A stretch of DNA of 64,000 nucleotides from Cymodocea nodosa (lineage: Eukaryota; Streptophyta; Magnoliopsida; Alismatales; Cymodoceaceae): contig CM072341.1 in the NCBI GenBank assembly GCA_036874045.1, positions 818,501 through 882,500 on the forward strand, given 5' to 3'. Of the stretch, positions 23,281-35,020 are shown in pieces (the stretch's first letter is position 1; each line of letters begins with the position of its first letter). Below the pieces are notes generated by a model, which saw only the letters and a program-made list of their open reading frames with translations, made no database searches and had not been told where the DNA came from. The translations under genes and the position numbers were made by a program.

Positions 23281-23690
23281 TCAAGTTATAAATACTCTAT
23301 AAGTTGTTTTGGTGATTACTCTTGTGTAAATTGGGTCATCAAGTTCACTTGAGTTGTTATTTAGAAACTGAGTCGGAGTTGCACCACTGTCACACGCATC
23401 CATGGTAAATCCTTGAGAATAATATGTTGTATCACTAATATTCATACTTCTCAGTAGGATGTCAAATGTTCGTGTCTGTCCACACTGAGAAACAAATGAA
23501 AAGGGAGGCGTCATGGAACGAGAAGACTCGCAGTTAATAGGGAGGAACCACGTGGATGCTGACGTTACACCTACCGTCAAAGCTAATCTTTAGTTTGGAG
23601 GGTATGGAGTAAGGCATGGACCCCCAGTTTGCAATCTTTCATGAAGTAATATTAATAGATGGTCAACCTTCATGAAGGGCCCGACGGTGA
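23281..23690 (-). repeat. GRP-upstream (GU) repeat, copy at gene A
   Basis: This 0.4-kb segment lies 0.5-0.9 kb upstream of the small GRP gene and recurs about ten times in the window. It holds a 99-codon minus-strand reading frame (opened by TTG, no ATG at its start) with a CGQTRTFDILLRSMNISDT block and a Cys-containing SQGFTMDACDSGATPTQFLNN block. I do not recognise it as a protein. A palindromic CCACGTGG G-box at 23548-23555 is kept here and near 27271 but is altered in the copies at 26.7, 32.6 and 53.6 kb. Confidence 0.7.
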
Positions 23691-23859
23691 ACTCCAATCA
23701 AACTTCGGTAGTTACAAAATTAGATCAGATGAAAACGAAGTCAGATCTAATTGAGAACGAGATCTGCAGCGTGAAGTGATGGGGAGAGAGAACGATGAAA
23801 GAGAAACGTGTAAACTTTGGGTTTATAAATGGGCATTCGGTACACAATCGAAAATATCC

Positions 23860-25886
23860 TTATAGATATTTATATTAAGTGATTAGTAAAGTTTGTTATA
23901 ATTGTATTCACATTTACAAATAACTCTTAATAGAAAGAATATTAGCAATAACCAACATAGGCATCAAATAAACATAAAATGATTATATCATTCAATCCAC
24001 ATTTAAGCTTGGGTAAACATAATTGCTAAAAATAGTGCATAAGAGGAAATATAGTGGCTCAACAAATACTTAGCACTCATCAAAATGCATAAAGTTCATA
24101 AAAGATAAGCATACTTGCAGAATTACAAATTTACATCCTAAAAGTTTTCTTGTAAATTTAATAAAAGAAATTTTAAATTTTTTTATTACATTATTATTAT
24201 TTATTTATTTTTGAATATATATATTTTTATATTATTATCTCTCTTTTTTAATTTTTCATATAATTATTTTTATTTTATTTTTTTATTTATGATTTAATGA
24301 AATTTTTCTTTTCAATTTAAGGATTTTATATCATTATTATATTTTTTACTATTATTATTATAATATTTATGTATGTATATTTAGTTCAATCGGCCAAACC
24401 GGGTTGTGACGAAAAAGATGTTAATTATTATATTATTATCTATATGTACATATTTACTTATTTATTTTATTGGAGAACGGTTGAACCGCAATTATATCGG
24501 TTGAACCGATATAATAGATTATATTATATTAATGTTGGAAACGGTTGAACGGATGAATTTTCGGTTCAACCGGTAAGTTTAATTTAATTTTTTTTAATAT
24601 ATTGTGTAATCGGTTGAACAGGTGACTATCCGGTTCAACTGATATTTATTTATTTTTAATTCTTTTATACTCGGTCGAACCGATATTAATTCGGTTCAAC
24701 CAGCATACCATATATAATAATAATATTATACTATTAAAAACTCGGTTAAACCGATTGTGTTTCGGTTGAAACTAACAAAAGTATATATATATATATAAAT
24801 TTAAAGATTCCATTATACATAACCGGTATAACCGAAAAAAAAATCGGTTAACCAATTATAATTATAATTATTTTATTTTAAGAAATTAAATTATTTTATT
24901 TTACTGTTATTTTTTTAATTTTAATTTTAATTTTATGGTTTTTTACTTTTTTCGTCTCTATTGTGTCAAAGTTGAATTTAAACTATAACTAAATTCATAA
25001 CTAACCTTAAGTTATCATATGCCATGGCTAACTTAACAAAAAAAAATAATTTGACACTAAGCCCATACTAAAACTAATTTAATCTATCCAATTTAAACTA
25101 CTCCCAACTAAATCTAACTTAACCCCACTCCTAAATATATAGCTACCAATAATAAATTATATCTAAAATTCCACTAACCTATATTTAAGCTAAACTAGAT
25201 AAAGGTTATCCTAAACTAACCCTAAGCTAACTAATTTAATATTAAGTAAAGGTTAGGTATGATTTGTGAGGTGCTAGACAATCTAAGTGCAATGGGTCAT
25301 GACTAGGTTCTTTAAGGACTGATGACATGGAAGGCTCACTAATGGAACTACACACATCCTTCCCTAACCTTTATGCAACTTTAATCTTATGAGGATTAGT
25401 GTATAGACGTCGAATTTTACCGTGCCAATACTCATATAAAAGGTAATTTTATAAATTTCCCTATAAAAATGTCTAAATATATATAAATATATTTTAAAAA
25501 TGAATGCTGAACAAAATCTTAACTGCAAAATAGTAGTATGAATAGTAAGTAAAGATATTTCTATCTACATACCTGTATGCAAAAATTCATAACTATTTTT
25601 ACAAGTATCCAAATTGAAAGTATAAATACTCAAATGAGAGGTAAAGTTATACAGATTTGCAAAAAAATAATAATAAATTTACATGCCTAAACATATGCTT
25701 GAAGTTTATTAAAAACTAAAATATAAACAATTGAGAATGATCAATTACACCCTATGGGAACTTGCAAAGTTGTAGATGACATTAACATACAAACTACAAG
25801 AATTCCTAAGTTATCAATGCACAATTAAATCAAAAACAATATTATGCTAACTCAATGTAAAGAAGAAATAAAATTTAACAATCGAC
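23860..25886. repeat. LTR-like AT-rich repeat with CGGTTGAACCG hairpin words
   Basis: The segment separates GRP copies A and B. From about 24050 to 24850 it matches 47627-48200, sharing AGGAAATATAG, CATCAAAATGCA and AAAAGATAAGCATAC blocks. It carries scattered CGGTTGAACCGAT and CGGTTCAACCGG words at 24478-24850, not in a regular array. The right part (25000-25700) reads on the minus strand like a plant LTR, but no TG...CA ends or primer site could be fixed. No protein domain seen. Probably an old non-coding retroelement fragment. Confidence 0.5.
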
Positions 25887-26042
25887 TTAGAGTTTAACAA
25901 AACCACAACCATTAACGTAACCTTCTCCTTTTTCGTAACCTCCAACGTGGCCATACCAGTTCAAAACCCTGGTGGCAGAGGCCAAGCTTAAGGAGAGCAA
26001 GACCGCAAGGGCAAGGATTGCCAAAACGTTGGAGCGAGCCAC
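25887..26042 (-). pseudogene. Small secreted GRP, copy B (start codon lost, truncated)
   Basis: The signal peptide and TRVLNWYGH region are preserved, but the start codon reads GTG instead of ATG (26040-26042). The glycine/tyrosine repeat domain is missing: after GGYEKGEGYVNG the frame enters unrelated DNA and stops at 25887-25889, about 51 codons in all. It does not have the 29-bp duplication of copy A and keeps the Trp of A's second repeat half (LNWYGH). The TATA box at 26111-26119 is intact, so transcription is possible but no normal protein would result. Confidence 0.75.
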
Positions 26043-26110
26043 GCTGGAATTAAGCCAGAGATATATGTGGAAGGGGAAGGGATGGGGTTCGGAGTTGTCT
26101 TGGATGCTCC

Positions 26111-26119
26111 CTATTTATA
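26111..26119 (-). promoter_or_regulatory. TATA box of small GRP copy B
   Basis: TATAAATAG on the minus strand at the same distance from the dead start codon as in the other copies. Confidence 0.6.
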
Positions 26120-26464
26120 GAGCCGGTTGGTACTGTGTAATAAATTTATAAGCTTATAATTAAATACGACATATCTAAATATGAAATCATACACGACGTG
26201 GTCAATATTTTTTAGGAGCTTGGATAGAACTGCATGTAGAATTCGTCTGCGTTCTTTTTGCCATTCAAAATAGAATGGGATGGAGCTTATGATATCATAT
26301 TCAACTTCCCTGATGATCAGACAATAACGAGCTCACCACATATCTCAGACTTTTATATTAGGCCATCATGTTACTTCCATAAGCACCATCATGTTACCTC
26401 TTTAGTTCTTTTTGTCTATTGCAAAGTTATATGCTATTTGAGTTAGTCAATTATGATGTAATGT

Positions 26465-27330
26465 TCAATTTATAAATACTCTATACGTTGTTTTGGTAAT
26501 TACTCTTGTGTAAACTGGGTCATCAATTTCACTTGAGTTGTTATTTAGAAACTGAGTCGGAGTTGCACCATTGTCACACGCATCCATGGTAAATCCCTGA
26601 GAAAAATACATTGTATCACTAATATTCATACATCTTAGTAGGATGTCAAATGTTCGTGTCTGTCCACACTGAGAAACAAATGAAAAGGGAGGCGTTATGG
26701 AACGAGAAGACTCGCAGTTAATAGGGAGGGACAATGTGGATGCTAACGTTACACCTACCGTCAAAACTAATCTTTAGTTGGTGGGTATGGAGTAAGGCAT
26801 GGACCCCCAGTTTGCAACCCTTCATGAAGTAATATTAATAGAGGGTCAACCTGCATTTATAAATAACTTTTAATAGAAAGAATATTAGCGGTAACCTTAC
26901 AATCATACTTATACTACATACATTGGTGATTACTCTTGTGCAAATTGAGTCATCAAGTTTACTTGAGTTATTATTTAGAAACTATGACTTAGAGTTGCAC
27001 CATAGTCACATGCATGCATGGTAAATCCTTGAGAATAATACATTGTATCACTAGTATTCATACTTCTTAGTAGGATGTCATAATTCAACTACAATTATGT
27101 TTATATTTTGCTCCAATTTCAGTTATAATTGAACTTTGTCGGTGGGTGAACAAAACCTCTCAGCTTGGGCGTGGTGTCTATTAACCTCCAAATGTTCGTG
27201 TCTGTCCAGGCTGAGAAACAAATGGAGAGGGAGGTGTCATGGAACGAGAAGCCTCGCAGGTAATAGGGAGGAACCACGTGGATGCTGACGTTACACCTAC
27301 CGTCAAAGTTAATCTTTTGTTGGACACGCC
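26465..27330 (-). repeat. GU repeat, two adjoining copies at gene B
   Basis: The first copy (26465-26860) matches 23281-23690 closely, including the 99-codon frame. A second, rearranged copy (about 26915-27330) carries the TTGCACCATAGTCACATGC and GAACCACGTGGATGC blocks and an intact CCACGTGG near 27271. The doubled arrangement is repeated at gene C and gene D. Confidence 0.6.
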
Positions 27331-27930
27331 ACGGGTATGGAGTAAATGTTTCTCTATCTAGAATATTTCTAGTGTCCTCAACATGCAGAATCAAGCGGTG
27401 ACTCTGCAAAATCGGCTGGAACAAAACCTTCCATAGCAAGAAATTTGTCTCATCCGGTTTGACAATAACGATAAAAGAGGAGGATGAAATCTATCCAGTT
27501 TAAGCTGGACGCCATCAACAGAATAAAGTAATAAGGTGAGAGGGGTCACGCGGTGTGTGTGCCAAATAAAATCTATCAAAATTCGAGCATTTAACTAAAA
27601 GTATAAATGCGTTTACTTATCTTTCAAGAAATTTAAATTTTATTACAACATTAATTTAGATCAATTGAAAATTGGCTTAAACATGTAATTCTTTGTTTTA
27701 TTTGTAGAGTATTGTAAGGATTTCCAACCCTAATTTTGATTTGAGAGATTGAAACTTAATAGGAGTCTTCTTAAACCAAGACTCTAGTCTGGTCAAACCG
27801 ATGCAGTGATATTATATATGTATATTATTATTATATTTTACTTGTTGGAAAAAGATTTTAACATATATAGTTTTTTCTATTTGCTATTGTCTAATAGTCT
27901 ACATATACATTATTATTATTAATTATTTAC
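27331..27930. other. Intergenic DNA between GU repeat and retroelement
   Basis: No gene recognised. Short minus-strand ORFs (27391-27579) have no domain. Confidence 0.4.
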
Positions 27931-28412
27931 TCATTGCGCTTTCCTCCTATAGGAGGTATCAATTTTATTTATATTTCTATTTAAAGGATTTAGTACTAAT
28001 TGACTTGGTAATCTTACTGTAGGTCTAATTTCCATTAGTTCTTTCATTTTTAGTGCCTTTTTGGAAATTTAAGAATGGGTTGGAGTCTTTGTCCGTTTAC
28101 TTTAAATAAATTCTGATTTTTAGGATTCTTAATTTCAATTGCCCCATGGGAATAAATGTTTCGAACTATGTATGATCTTGCTCATCTAGATCTTAATTTC
28201 TCTAGATGGTTATGGAGTCTAAACATGTAAAGATACACCTCTTGTCCTATTTCAAAGGTTTTTGTGATAATGTTTCTATTATGCCATGACTTCATCTTTT
28301 CTTTTTTTACTAATGTTCTAGAATACGCTTCATTTCTAAATTCTTCTAATTCAATTAATTGTAACTTTCTATGCTCAGTAGCTTGATTTAAGTTAATATT
28401 TAAAGTCTTTAA
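27931..28412 (-). mobile_element. Athila/Tat (Ty3/gypsy) fragment: integrase end and gag end
   Basis: On the minus strand, 28051-28412 encodes the C-terminal part of an Athila/Tat integrase ([28 protein letters not shown] words), parallel to 58430-58800. From 28050 to 27931 it resembles the C-terminal end of the gag read at 62541-62650. These two parts are not neighbours in a normal element, so this is a mosaic left by recombination. The fossil is broken, with several breaks. Confidence 0.7.
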
Positions 28413-28416
28413 TGCT

Positions 28417-29690
28417 TGTTTAGAATGAAAAAATGTATAATATTAGTGGTTAATGAATGGTTAATTGCATGATATTTAACTTATCATATAAGAATTAAGT
28501 CATAATGTTACAATTATACGATTACATTTTTACATTAAAGACAATGCACAATTTAGAGGAATTAAATGTTAATTAAGTATTATTTCTAAAAGATTGAAAA
28601 CCTAGTTTACGTGTGATTTTATAGTATTAAGCACGAAGCCTCGTAATATTATTAAGGTAAGTTGACGGAACCTTGTAATATTACTAAGGTAAATTTACAA
28701 AACCTCGTAATATTTACTAAGGTAAACTTAACTTGACTCTATTTATATTATAGGAGGAACTCTAACTAATTACACACGTTCTTTAGACTTTTTCAAATCA
28801 CGATCTTTAATCTTGACTTGTCAAATTTATCTTTGATTGCTATATGTAAATATTGACTAAGTCTTTAAAAATATGGTAGAACATGTGTAAATGCATGTGT
28901 GCCATGTGTCATCTGTAAAATAAATAATCCATCAAAGTCATAATATTACAACACCATAACTTTACAGACTCTACCAAGCTTATGTATAACTTTACGAGCT
29001 TATGCATAGCAGAACATTATGAAACTCCGTAAACTTATCCTTATAACTTTATGAACCCTTATAAGTTGACATGTGTAAAACACAATAACTTATCTTAACA
29101 AATTTACAAACCTCTCAAGAGATAACCTAATAGAGGTCTGTCAAGTTATCCTTATAACTTTACGGATTATATATATTATAAGTTTACGAAGATCCATAAA
29201 GTTAAACTCATAACTTTTCGAGTTAAAGATTCATAACTTATATATATGTAACTTTATAACTTTATGAATGTCTGTAAATTTATCCTTATAACTTTATTAG
29301 TCTTTGTAAAATTTTATACTTAGAGCAATTTTAAAGTTATAAATCAGTGTTATAAATCAGATAAGTTTACGATTATCCGTAAAGTTAACTATATAACTTT
29401 ACGACAATTCATAAACTTATGGATTTAGATACCATTTTGAAGTTTATCATTTTACATAATTGAAATATAAATCATTTTGTCAATCATCAAAATATAAACA
29501 TATTAATGGATAAAAACATTATCCCCAACACATTTGTCGATGTTACTGGACTTCGCTTCCTTAAGGTTAGAAGATAATATTTTAAAAGTTTTAATGTATG
29601 TTAAAGATTGTAACTTGCTCCCATTTGTAAACAACAATCACAAGATAATTTTACCAATGAATTTAAAAATTTGAATATTTATGTCATAAG
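28417..29690 (+). repeat. LTR (subfamily 2) of the Athila/Tat family, partial
   Basis: It begins TGTTTAGAATGAAAAA, the same start as the LTRs at 45677 (minus) and 59295 (plus), and shares GGTTAATTGCATGATATTTA-type sequence for about 150 bases before diverging. The rest is full of short inverted words (AACTTTACGAA / TTCGTAAAGTT). Most of it (about 28590-29690) is repeated directly at 46030-47210. It abuts the minus-strand integrase fragment head-on. The 3' end was not found. Confidence 0.55.
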
Positions 29691-29911
29691 TTGGGCCACC
29701 TGGACCTAAACCACTTACATTTTTAAGTACGTTACCTAAGTAGAATAAAATATATAAAATAGAAATAGTTTAGAAATGCACCTTTTACGTTGATATAGCG
29801 TAAATGAAACCTCCTCTTCATTTCACATATTCTTCTTCTTATGTTTTAATGACGAAGGAATTATAGATTTCACATATTCTTTACTTTCAATAAGAATAAA
29901 ATGAAGGTAAA

Positions 29912-30373
29912 TTTCTGCCTCATCCATAGCCACCGCCAGAATCTCATCGTCCACCTCCTCCACCATTTCCACCGCTTCAGAATCCACTTCCCGAACCGAA
30001 TCCACTACAATTGCCTCCACCTCCTACTCCATTGCCACAACCGGTACCATTTCTGAGCTCGCTTCTCGAATCGAACCCACTACAAAATCTACTAACGTTT
30101 CCACCTCCTCCTCCTCCACCACTACCGCGCCCACCACCGGAGCTACCATTTCCTCTACCAGAGCCAAACGCTGAACCAAATCCAGAATCGAATTCACCAC
30201 CTTGTCAACCACCACCACCACCCGTACCAAAGTTAGAACCGAACCCAAAACGAAATCCTCCACCTTGCCAGCCCACCACCCCACTACGACAACACCCTTG
30301 CAGTTGATGACATGCTCATAGAGAGCAGGACCAGAAGTGCAACTGCACCGGTCACCTTACTCCCACAATCCAC
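29912..30373 (-). pseudogene. Second-type secreted GRP pseudogene, copy 1
   Basis: The N-terminal signal peptide matches copy 2 (DCGSKVTGAVALLVLLSMSM, then SSTARVLS), but the start codon is GTG here (30371-30373). Glycine-rich sequence follows (GGGFRFGFGSNFGTGGGG, SSGGGRGSGGGGGGG, NCSGFGSGSGF). It is interrupted by several stops and frame changes, most shared with copy 2, so the gene died before the duplication. A deletion of about 0.32 kb has also removed its 3' end relative to copy 2, leaving the junction AAATTTCTG/CCTCATCC near 29912. Confidence 0.7.
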
Positions 30374-31370
30374 GATGGAAATCGATGTTTTGGCGGAAGA
30401 ATATACTTTTCAAGAAGATATCGATCGATGGTTTCTAGGGTTGGAATCGCGTGTTAATTATAGATGAAATCATTCATGAATATGCACATGAAGCCGTGGA
30501 GGAGTTCTGACCATGGGTTGAATTCAGCTTTTCAATAATCTTTTTTTTTTTTTTTTTTGGCATTGATTCACCGTTGAGAAATGGTACCGAAAGATTAGAT
30601 TTTTCGATAATATCTATAATTAATTAATTTGAAAAAAAAATCATGTGTACAAATTCACGTAGCGAGATTATGGTTAAGATTTTCGTTGTTTGTTTGTATG
30701 AATTTTATGAAATTGTATAAAGAGAAAAAAGTTATATTTTAAATTTCATTTTCATTCGCCATCCCATCAGTGAGAAAGTGTTGACGACAATATTTTTATA
30801 GTTCAAGCATAAAAGATAATTATTGTAGAAATAATTATATTAACATATTATTGCTATGTATGATATATATACGTGTTATAATCATTTAAAATATAAGTCA
30901 CATTTGTGAATACGTTAAAAAAATATAAAGTAAAAAAAACATATATAGCGATTGGATGCATTTTTTCATATAAAACATAAAAAATATATAAAGCAAACTT
31001 GCACGCTACTTTTATTTTTTGATCATTTGGTGAAAGATACGATTACGTCAAACGCATAAATTTCAACATTTAGTAATTAACTAATGTCGCATTCATTCAC
31101 GAAGGGTTGGAGTACCTTTCCGTATATAACATACAATAAGCAATCATTTTCAAAGGAAATTGTTCACAAAAGTCTTATTCCATGCATGACTTTTGTTCTT
31201 TTTTGGACATTTGTTCGTCTTCGGATTTCCGTGCTTTGTGTTGCAAAACATTGCTTGCGACTTGTCTTCAATTATGTAGAGGATTAACTAACTATTTCCT
31301 TTTAATTTGCAATCACACATATATATATAGAGATAGAGAGAGAGAACATATATTTTTGGGCAATTCAAAC
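30374..31370. other. Intergenic DNA shared with the second duplicate
   Basis: An almost identical copy lies at 51747-52747. It includes a poly(T) tract (30541-30559), expanded in the second copy. The 67-84 aa ORFs here (31084-31436) have no domain and overlap the 3' flank of the GRP gene. Confidence 0.5.
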
Positions 31371-31376
31371 TTTATT
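31371..31376 (-). terminator. Polyadenylation signal of small GRP copy C
   Basis: AATAAA on the minus strand, about 190 nt beyond the stop codon, in the conserved CAAACTTTATTGATCGATTG block. Confidence 0.5.
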
Positions 31377-31566
31377 GATCGATTGGGGAAACATTACAAG
31401 AAGGAACTCGTGTGGGTAGCAGTTTTATTGCTGTAGTGGAACAAGTGGTTGCAGACAAACCACACGTTATTTCATCACATATTACCAGCTAGATTGCAGA
31501 AGAGCCGGTGAAAGGAGAGGTTTCATAAAGAAGAAGAAGAGCAACGAGCGAATGACATCTTTTCTC

Positions 31567-31965
31567 TTAATGCTTCCCACCCTTTCCATATCCATACCCT
31601 TCACCCTTTCCATACCCATATCCTTTACCTTTTCCATATCCATATCCTTCACCTTTTCCATATCCATACCCTTTGCCCTTTCCATATCCATACCCTTCAC
31701 CTTTTCCATATCCATACCCTTTACCCTTTCCATATCCGTACCCTTCACCCTTTCCATATCCATACCCTTTGCCCTTTCCATATCCATACCCTATACCTTT
31801 CCCATATCCGTACCCTTTACCCTTTCCATATCCGTACCCTTCACCCTTTCCATATCCATACCCTCCACCGTCGCCATACCCGTTCAAAACCCTGGTGGCA
31901 GAGGCCAAGCTCAAGGAGAGCAAGATTGCAAGGGCAAGGATTGCCAAAACGTTGGAGTGAGCCAT
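31567..31965 (-). CDS. Small secreted Tyr/Lys-rich GRP, copy C (intact, 132 aa)
   Basis: This is the only intact member of the small GRP family here. Residues 1-23 are a signal peptide (MAHSNVLAILALAILLSLSLASA) with TRVLNGYGDGG after the cleavage site. From residue 35 to the end there are 12 tandem copies of GYGYGKG(E/K/I), encoded by a 24-bp minisatellite in which E and K units largely alternate. The protein ends GKGGKH. With 25 Tyr and many Lys it is strongly basic, suited to binding acidic wall polymers and to Tyr cross-linking; that role is an inference. TATAAATAG lies at 32034-32042 and AATAAA at 31371-31376. The near-identical duplicate at 52.8 kb has lost the repeat domain. The plus-strand ORFs over this gene are shadows. 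Confidence 0.85.
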   Translation of the reverse strand: MAHSNVLAILALAILLSLSLASATRVLNGYGDGGGYGYGKGEGYGYGKGKGYGYGKGIGYGYGKGKGYGYGKGEGYGYGKGKGYGYGKGEGYGYGKGKGYGYGKGEGYGYGKGKGYGYGKGEGYGYGKGGKH

Positions 31966-32033
31966 GCTGGAATTAAGCCAAAGATGTATGTGGAAGGGGA
32001 AGGGATGGGTTTCGAAGGTGTCTTGGTTGCTCC

Positions 32034-32042
32034 CTATTTATA
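32034..32042 (-). promoter_or_regulatory. TATA box of small GRP copy C
   Basis: TATAAATAG on the minus strand, about 70 nt upstream of the ATG at 31965. Confidence 0.7.
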
Positions 32043-32404
32043 GAGCCGGTTGGTACTGTGTAATAAATTTATAAGCTTATAATTAAATACGACATATCTA
32101 AATCTGAAATCATACACGACGTGGTCAATATTTTTTAGGAGCTTGGATAGAACTGCATGTAGAATTCATCTGCGATCTTTTTGCCGTTCAGAATAGAATG
32201 GGATGGAGCTTATGATATCATATTCAACTTCCCTGACAATCAGAGAATAACGAGCTCACCACATATCTCAGACTTTTATATTAGACCATCATGTTACTTC
32301 CACAAGCACCATCATGTTACCTCTTTAGTTCTTTTTGTCTAGTGCAAATTTATATTCTATTTGAGTTAGTCAATTATGATGTTATGTTCAATTTATATCA
32401 AGTT

Positions 32405-33195
32405 ATAAATACTCTATACGTTGTTTTGGTGAATACTCTGTGTAAATTGGCTCATCAAGCTCACTTGAGTTGTTATTTAGAAATTGAGACGGAGTTGCAC
32501 CACTGTCACACGCATCCATGGTAAATCCTTGAGAATAATACATTGTATCACTAATATTCATACTTCTTAGTAGGATGTCAAATGTTCTTGTCTGTCCACA
32601 CTAAGAAACAAATGAAAAGGGAGGCGTCATCGAACGAGAAGACTCGTAGTTAATAGGTAGGAACATCGTGGATGCTAACGTTACACCTACCGTCAAAACT
32701 AATCTTTAGTTGGAGGGTATGGAGTAAGGCATGGACCACCAGTTTGCAACCCTTCATGAAGTAATATTAATAGAGGGTCAACTTGCATTTACAAATAACT
32801 GTTAATAGAAAGAATATTAGCAATAACCTTACGATCATACTTATACTACATATATTGGTGATTACTCTTGTGTAAATTGGGTCATCAATTTCACTTGAGT
32901 TGTTATTTAGAAACTGAGTCGGAGTTGCACCACTGTCACACGCATCCATGGTAAATCCTTGAGAATAATACATTGTATCACTAGTATTCATACTTCTTAG
33001 TAGGATGTCATAATTCAACTTCAATTATGTTTATATTTCACTCCAATTTCAGTTATAATTGAACTTTGACAGTGGGTGAACAAAACCTCTCAACTTGGAC
33101 ATGGCGTCTATTAACCTCCAAATGTTCATGTCTATCCCCACATAGAAACAAATGGAGAGGGAGGTGTCATGAGACGAGAAGGCTCGTCGGTAATT
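32405..33195 (-). repeat. GU repeat, two adjoining copies at gene C
   Basis: Two copies (about 32405-32770 and 32855-33195) of the 0.4-kb upstream segment described at 23281. The second keeps the DILLR(S)MN and SQGFTMDACDSGATPTQFLNN blocks as an 85-codon reading frame. It runs straight into an Athila/Tat LTR tail at about 33196. Confidence 0.65.
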
Positions 33196-34740
33196 CTTAT
33201 TCAATCTTTATGGAATAAACTTATAATTGCACACGAATATAATATACACCATACACTTGTAGTTAAAAATATAAATTGAACTTAATATCTAATTTGTGTA
33301 AAAAGTTGTTTGTTTACTTTTAAAAGAATTTATTAATATAAGCATAAAAACAAATCAAATAAGTTTCTTATTGAACTTTTCACAACAATACAAGTTTTCT
33401 AGCGTTGTTACTAAGGATTGAGAAGCTAAGCAACTGTGAGTGTTGTTTTGTTTCTAATATCATAAGGAGTATTGTGTGTTTTATTTTATAATTGAGAATA
33501 TGGCATATGCTTATACTCAAAGACTTCTGAAACTTATAGTTAGCATATGTGAATTCTGTAATTTAGAAGGTCATGATATTTTTGATTGTTTGAAACTGTG
33601 ACAATTGAAGATTGTTAGATCACATGAACAACAAATGAATTATATTCAATATAATAGAGTTGAGTATGAGAATTCTATAGTTTACCCAACTAATGGTCAG
33701 TTTAGAACGAGTAATATGTTGAGAGACAGGGAAGTTTAGGATAGGTCTGACAAAACTTGAGCATAGTTTAGAGCAAAGCATGGACAAACTAGAATAATAC
33801 ATGTGTTAGCAACAAGAAGTCAACCAATTAAATTATAGGAAAGAATATTCAAAACCTAAAATTGATATTTTATATGAAACTAAAACAACTATAATGAAAA
33901 TTAATAAAAAATTGAATGCAATGAGACTAGATGATCTGAAAAGAAAGCTAAAAGCATTGGATGAATTTACAATGAAATTTCAAGTTATGCAATAGGAAAA
34001 CACAAATGAAAACTTTAATGTTACAGATTTGCATAATTTGTAAGACATACAGACAAAAGAAAATACCAATGCAATAGAATTTAAAGAATGCAATTTAAAA
34101 CTTAAAACAAATGATGATTAGAATTATGAAAATGAAATACAAGAACATTATGAAAGTAACGAAAATCTGAAAGATATATGTATAACATTATGATCTAAAA
34201 ATGGTATACCACTAAGAATTCAAAAAGAAAGCAATGTGAAGCTAGATAAGAACAAAATTAAAGATGATAATGAAAATGTAATATATGAAAACTTAGAAAT
34301 TACAGAAACATATGGATCTAAAAATGATTAGACAAATGAAATGAAAGAAAAAGAATCTTGTAAATCACAATCATTAGCACCCTATCCTAAAATATTACAA
34401 CAAACATTTCCTAAAAAATAAGAAAAATTAGAGGAATTTTTGAAAAAGTACAAGTTAACATTCCTTTGTTACACTTATTGCAGAAAATGCCATCTTGTGT
34501 TAAAATTCTTAAGGATTGGTGTACTAAGAAAAAAAAGCGAAAAGTTTTAAGGAAAATCTTTTTAGCTGAGCAAAGTGGTTCTCTATTTCTACTACAAATT
34601 CCTAAAAAAGTTATCTGATCCAGAAATTCCTGTTATATCATGCACCATAGGAAATACCATTCTGGAAAGAACCTTAATTGACCTAAGTACAGGTATAAAT
34701 ATTATGCCTAGTGACATATTTGAGAATCCATTGAGATCCT
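33196..34740 (+). mobile_element. Athila/Tat fragment 1: LTR tail, leader, gag end, protease start
   Basis: The LTR 3' tail ends CA at 33392, followed by a degenerate tRNA-Asp-type primer site near 33400 (TAGCGTTGTTAC..., from the family's TGGCGCCGTTGCC). Next come a gag C-terminal part with a CX2CX4HX4C zinc knuckle near 33550 and the beginning of the aspartic protease near 34630-34730. It stops inside the protease, where another GU repeat begins. A broken fossil with about ten breaks, closely related to fragments 2-5. Confidence 0.75.
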
Positions 34741-35020
34741 TAATTTTGTTGCACCACTGTCACACGCATCCATGGTAAATCCTTGAGAATAATACATTGT
34801 ATCACTAGTATTCATACTTCTTAGTAGGATGTCATAATTCAACTTCAATTATGTTTATATTTCACCCCAATTTCAGTTATAATTGAACTTTGACAGTGGG
34901 TGAACAAAACCTCTCAACTTGGGCATGGTGTCTATTAGCCTCCAAATGTTCGTGTCTGTCCACATAGAGAAAGAAATGGAGAGGGAGGTGTCATGGGACG
35001 AGAAGGCTCGTAGGTAATTC
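34741..35020 (-). repeat. GU repeat piece between Athila fragments 1 and 2
   Basis: It starts abruptly at TTGCACCACTGTCACACGC inside the protease of fragment 1. It continues through TCACCCCAATTTCAGTTATAA and ends at the LTR tail of fragment 2. It matches the second GU copy at gene C. Confidence 0.65.

Noticed and set aside
23281-23580. 99-codon minus-strand frame in the GU repeat as a gene
   Set aside because: It has no ATG at its start, its substitutions between copies do not look clearly protein-conserving by eye, and it sits in the GRP upstream region. Kept as a finding, not a CDS.
31552-32043. 163-aa plus-strand ORF over the intact small GRP gene
   Set aside because: Antisense shadow of the 24-bp coding repeat; promoter and signal peptide support the minus strand.
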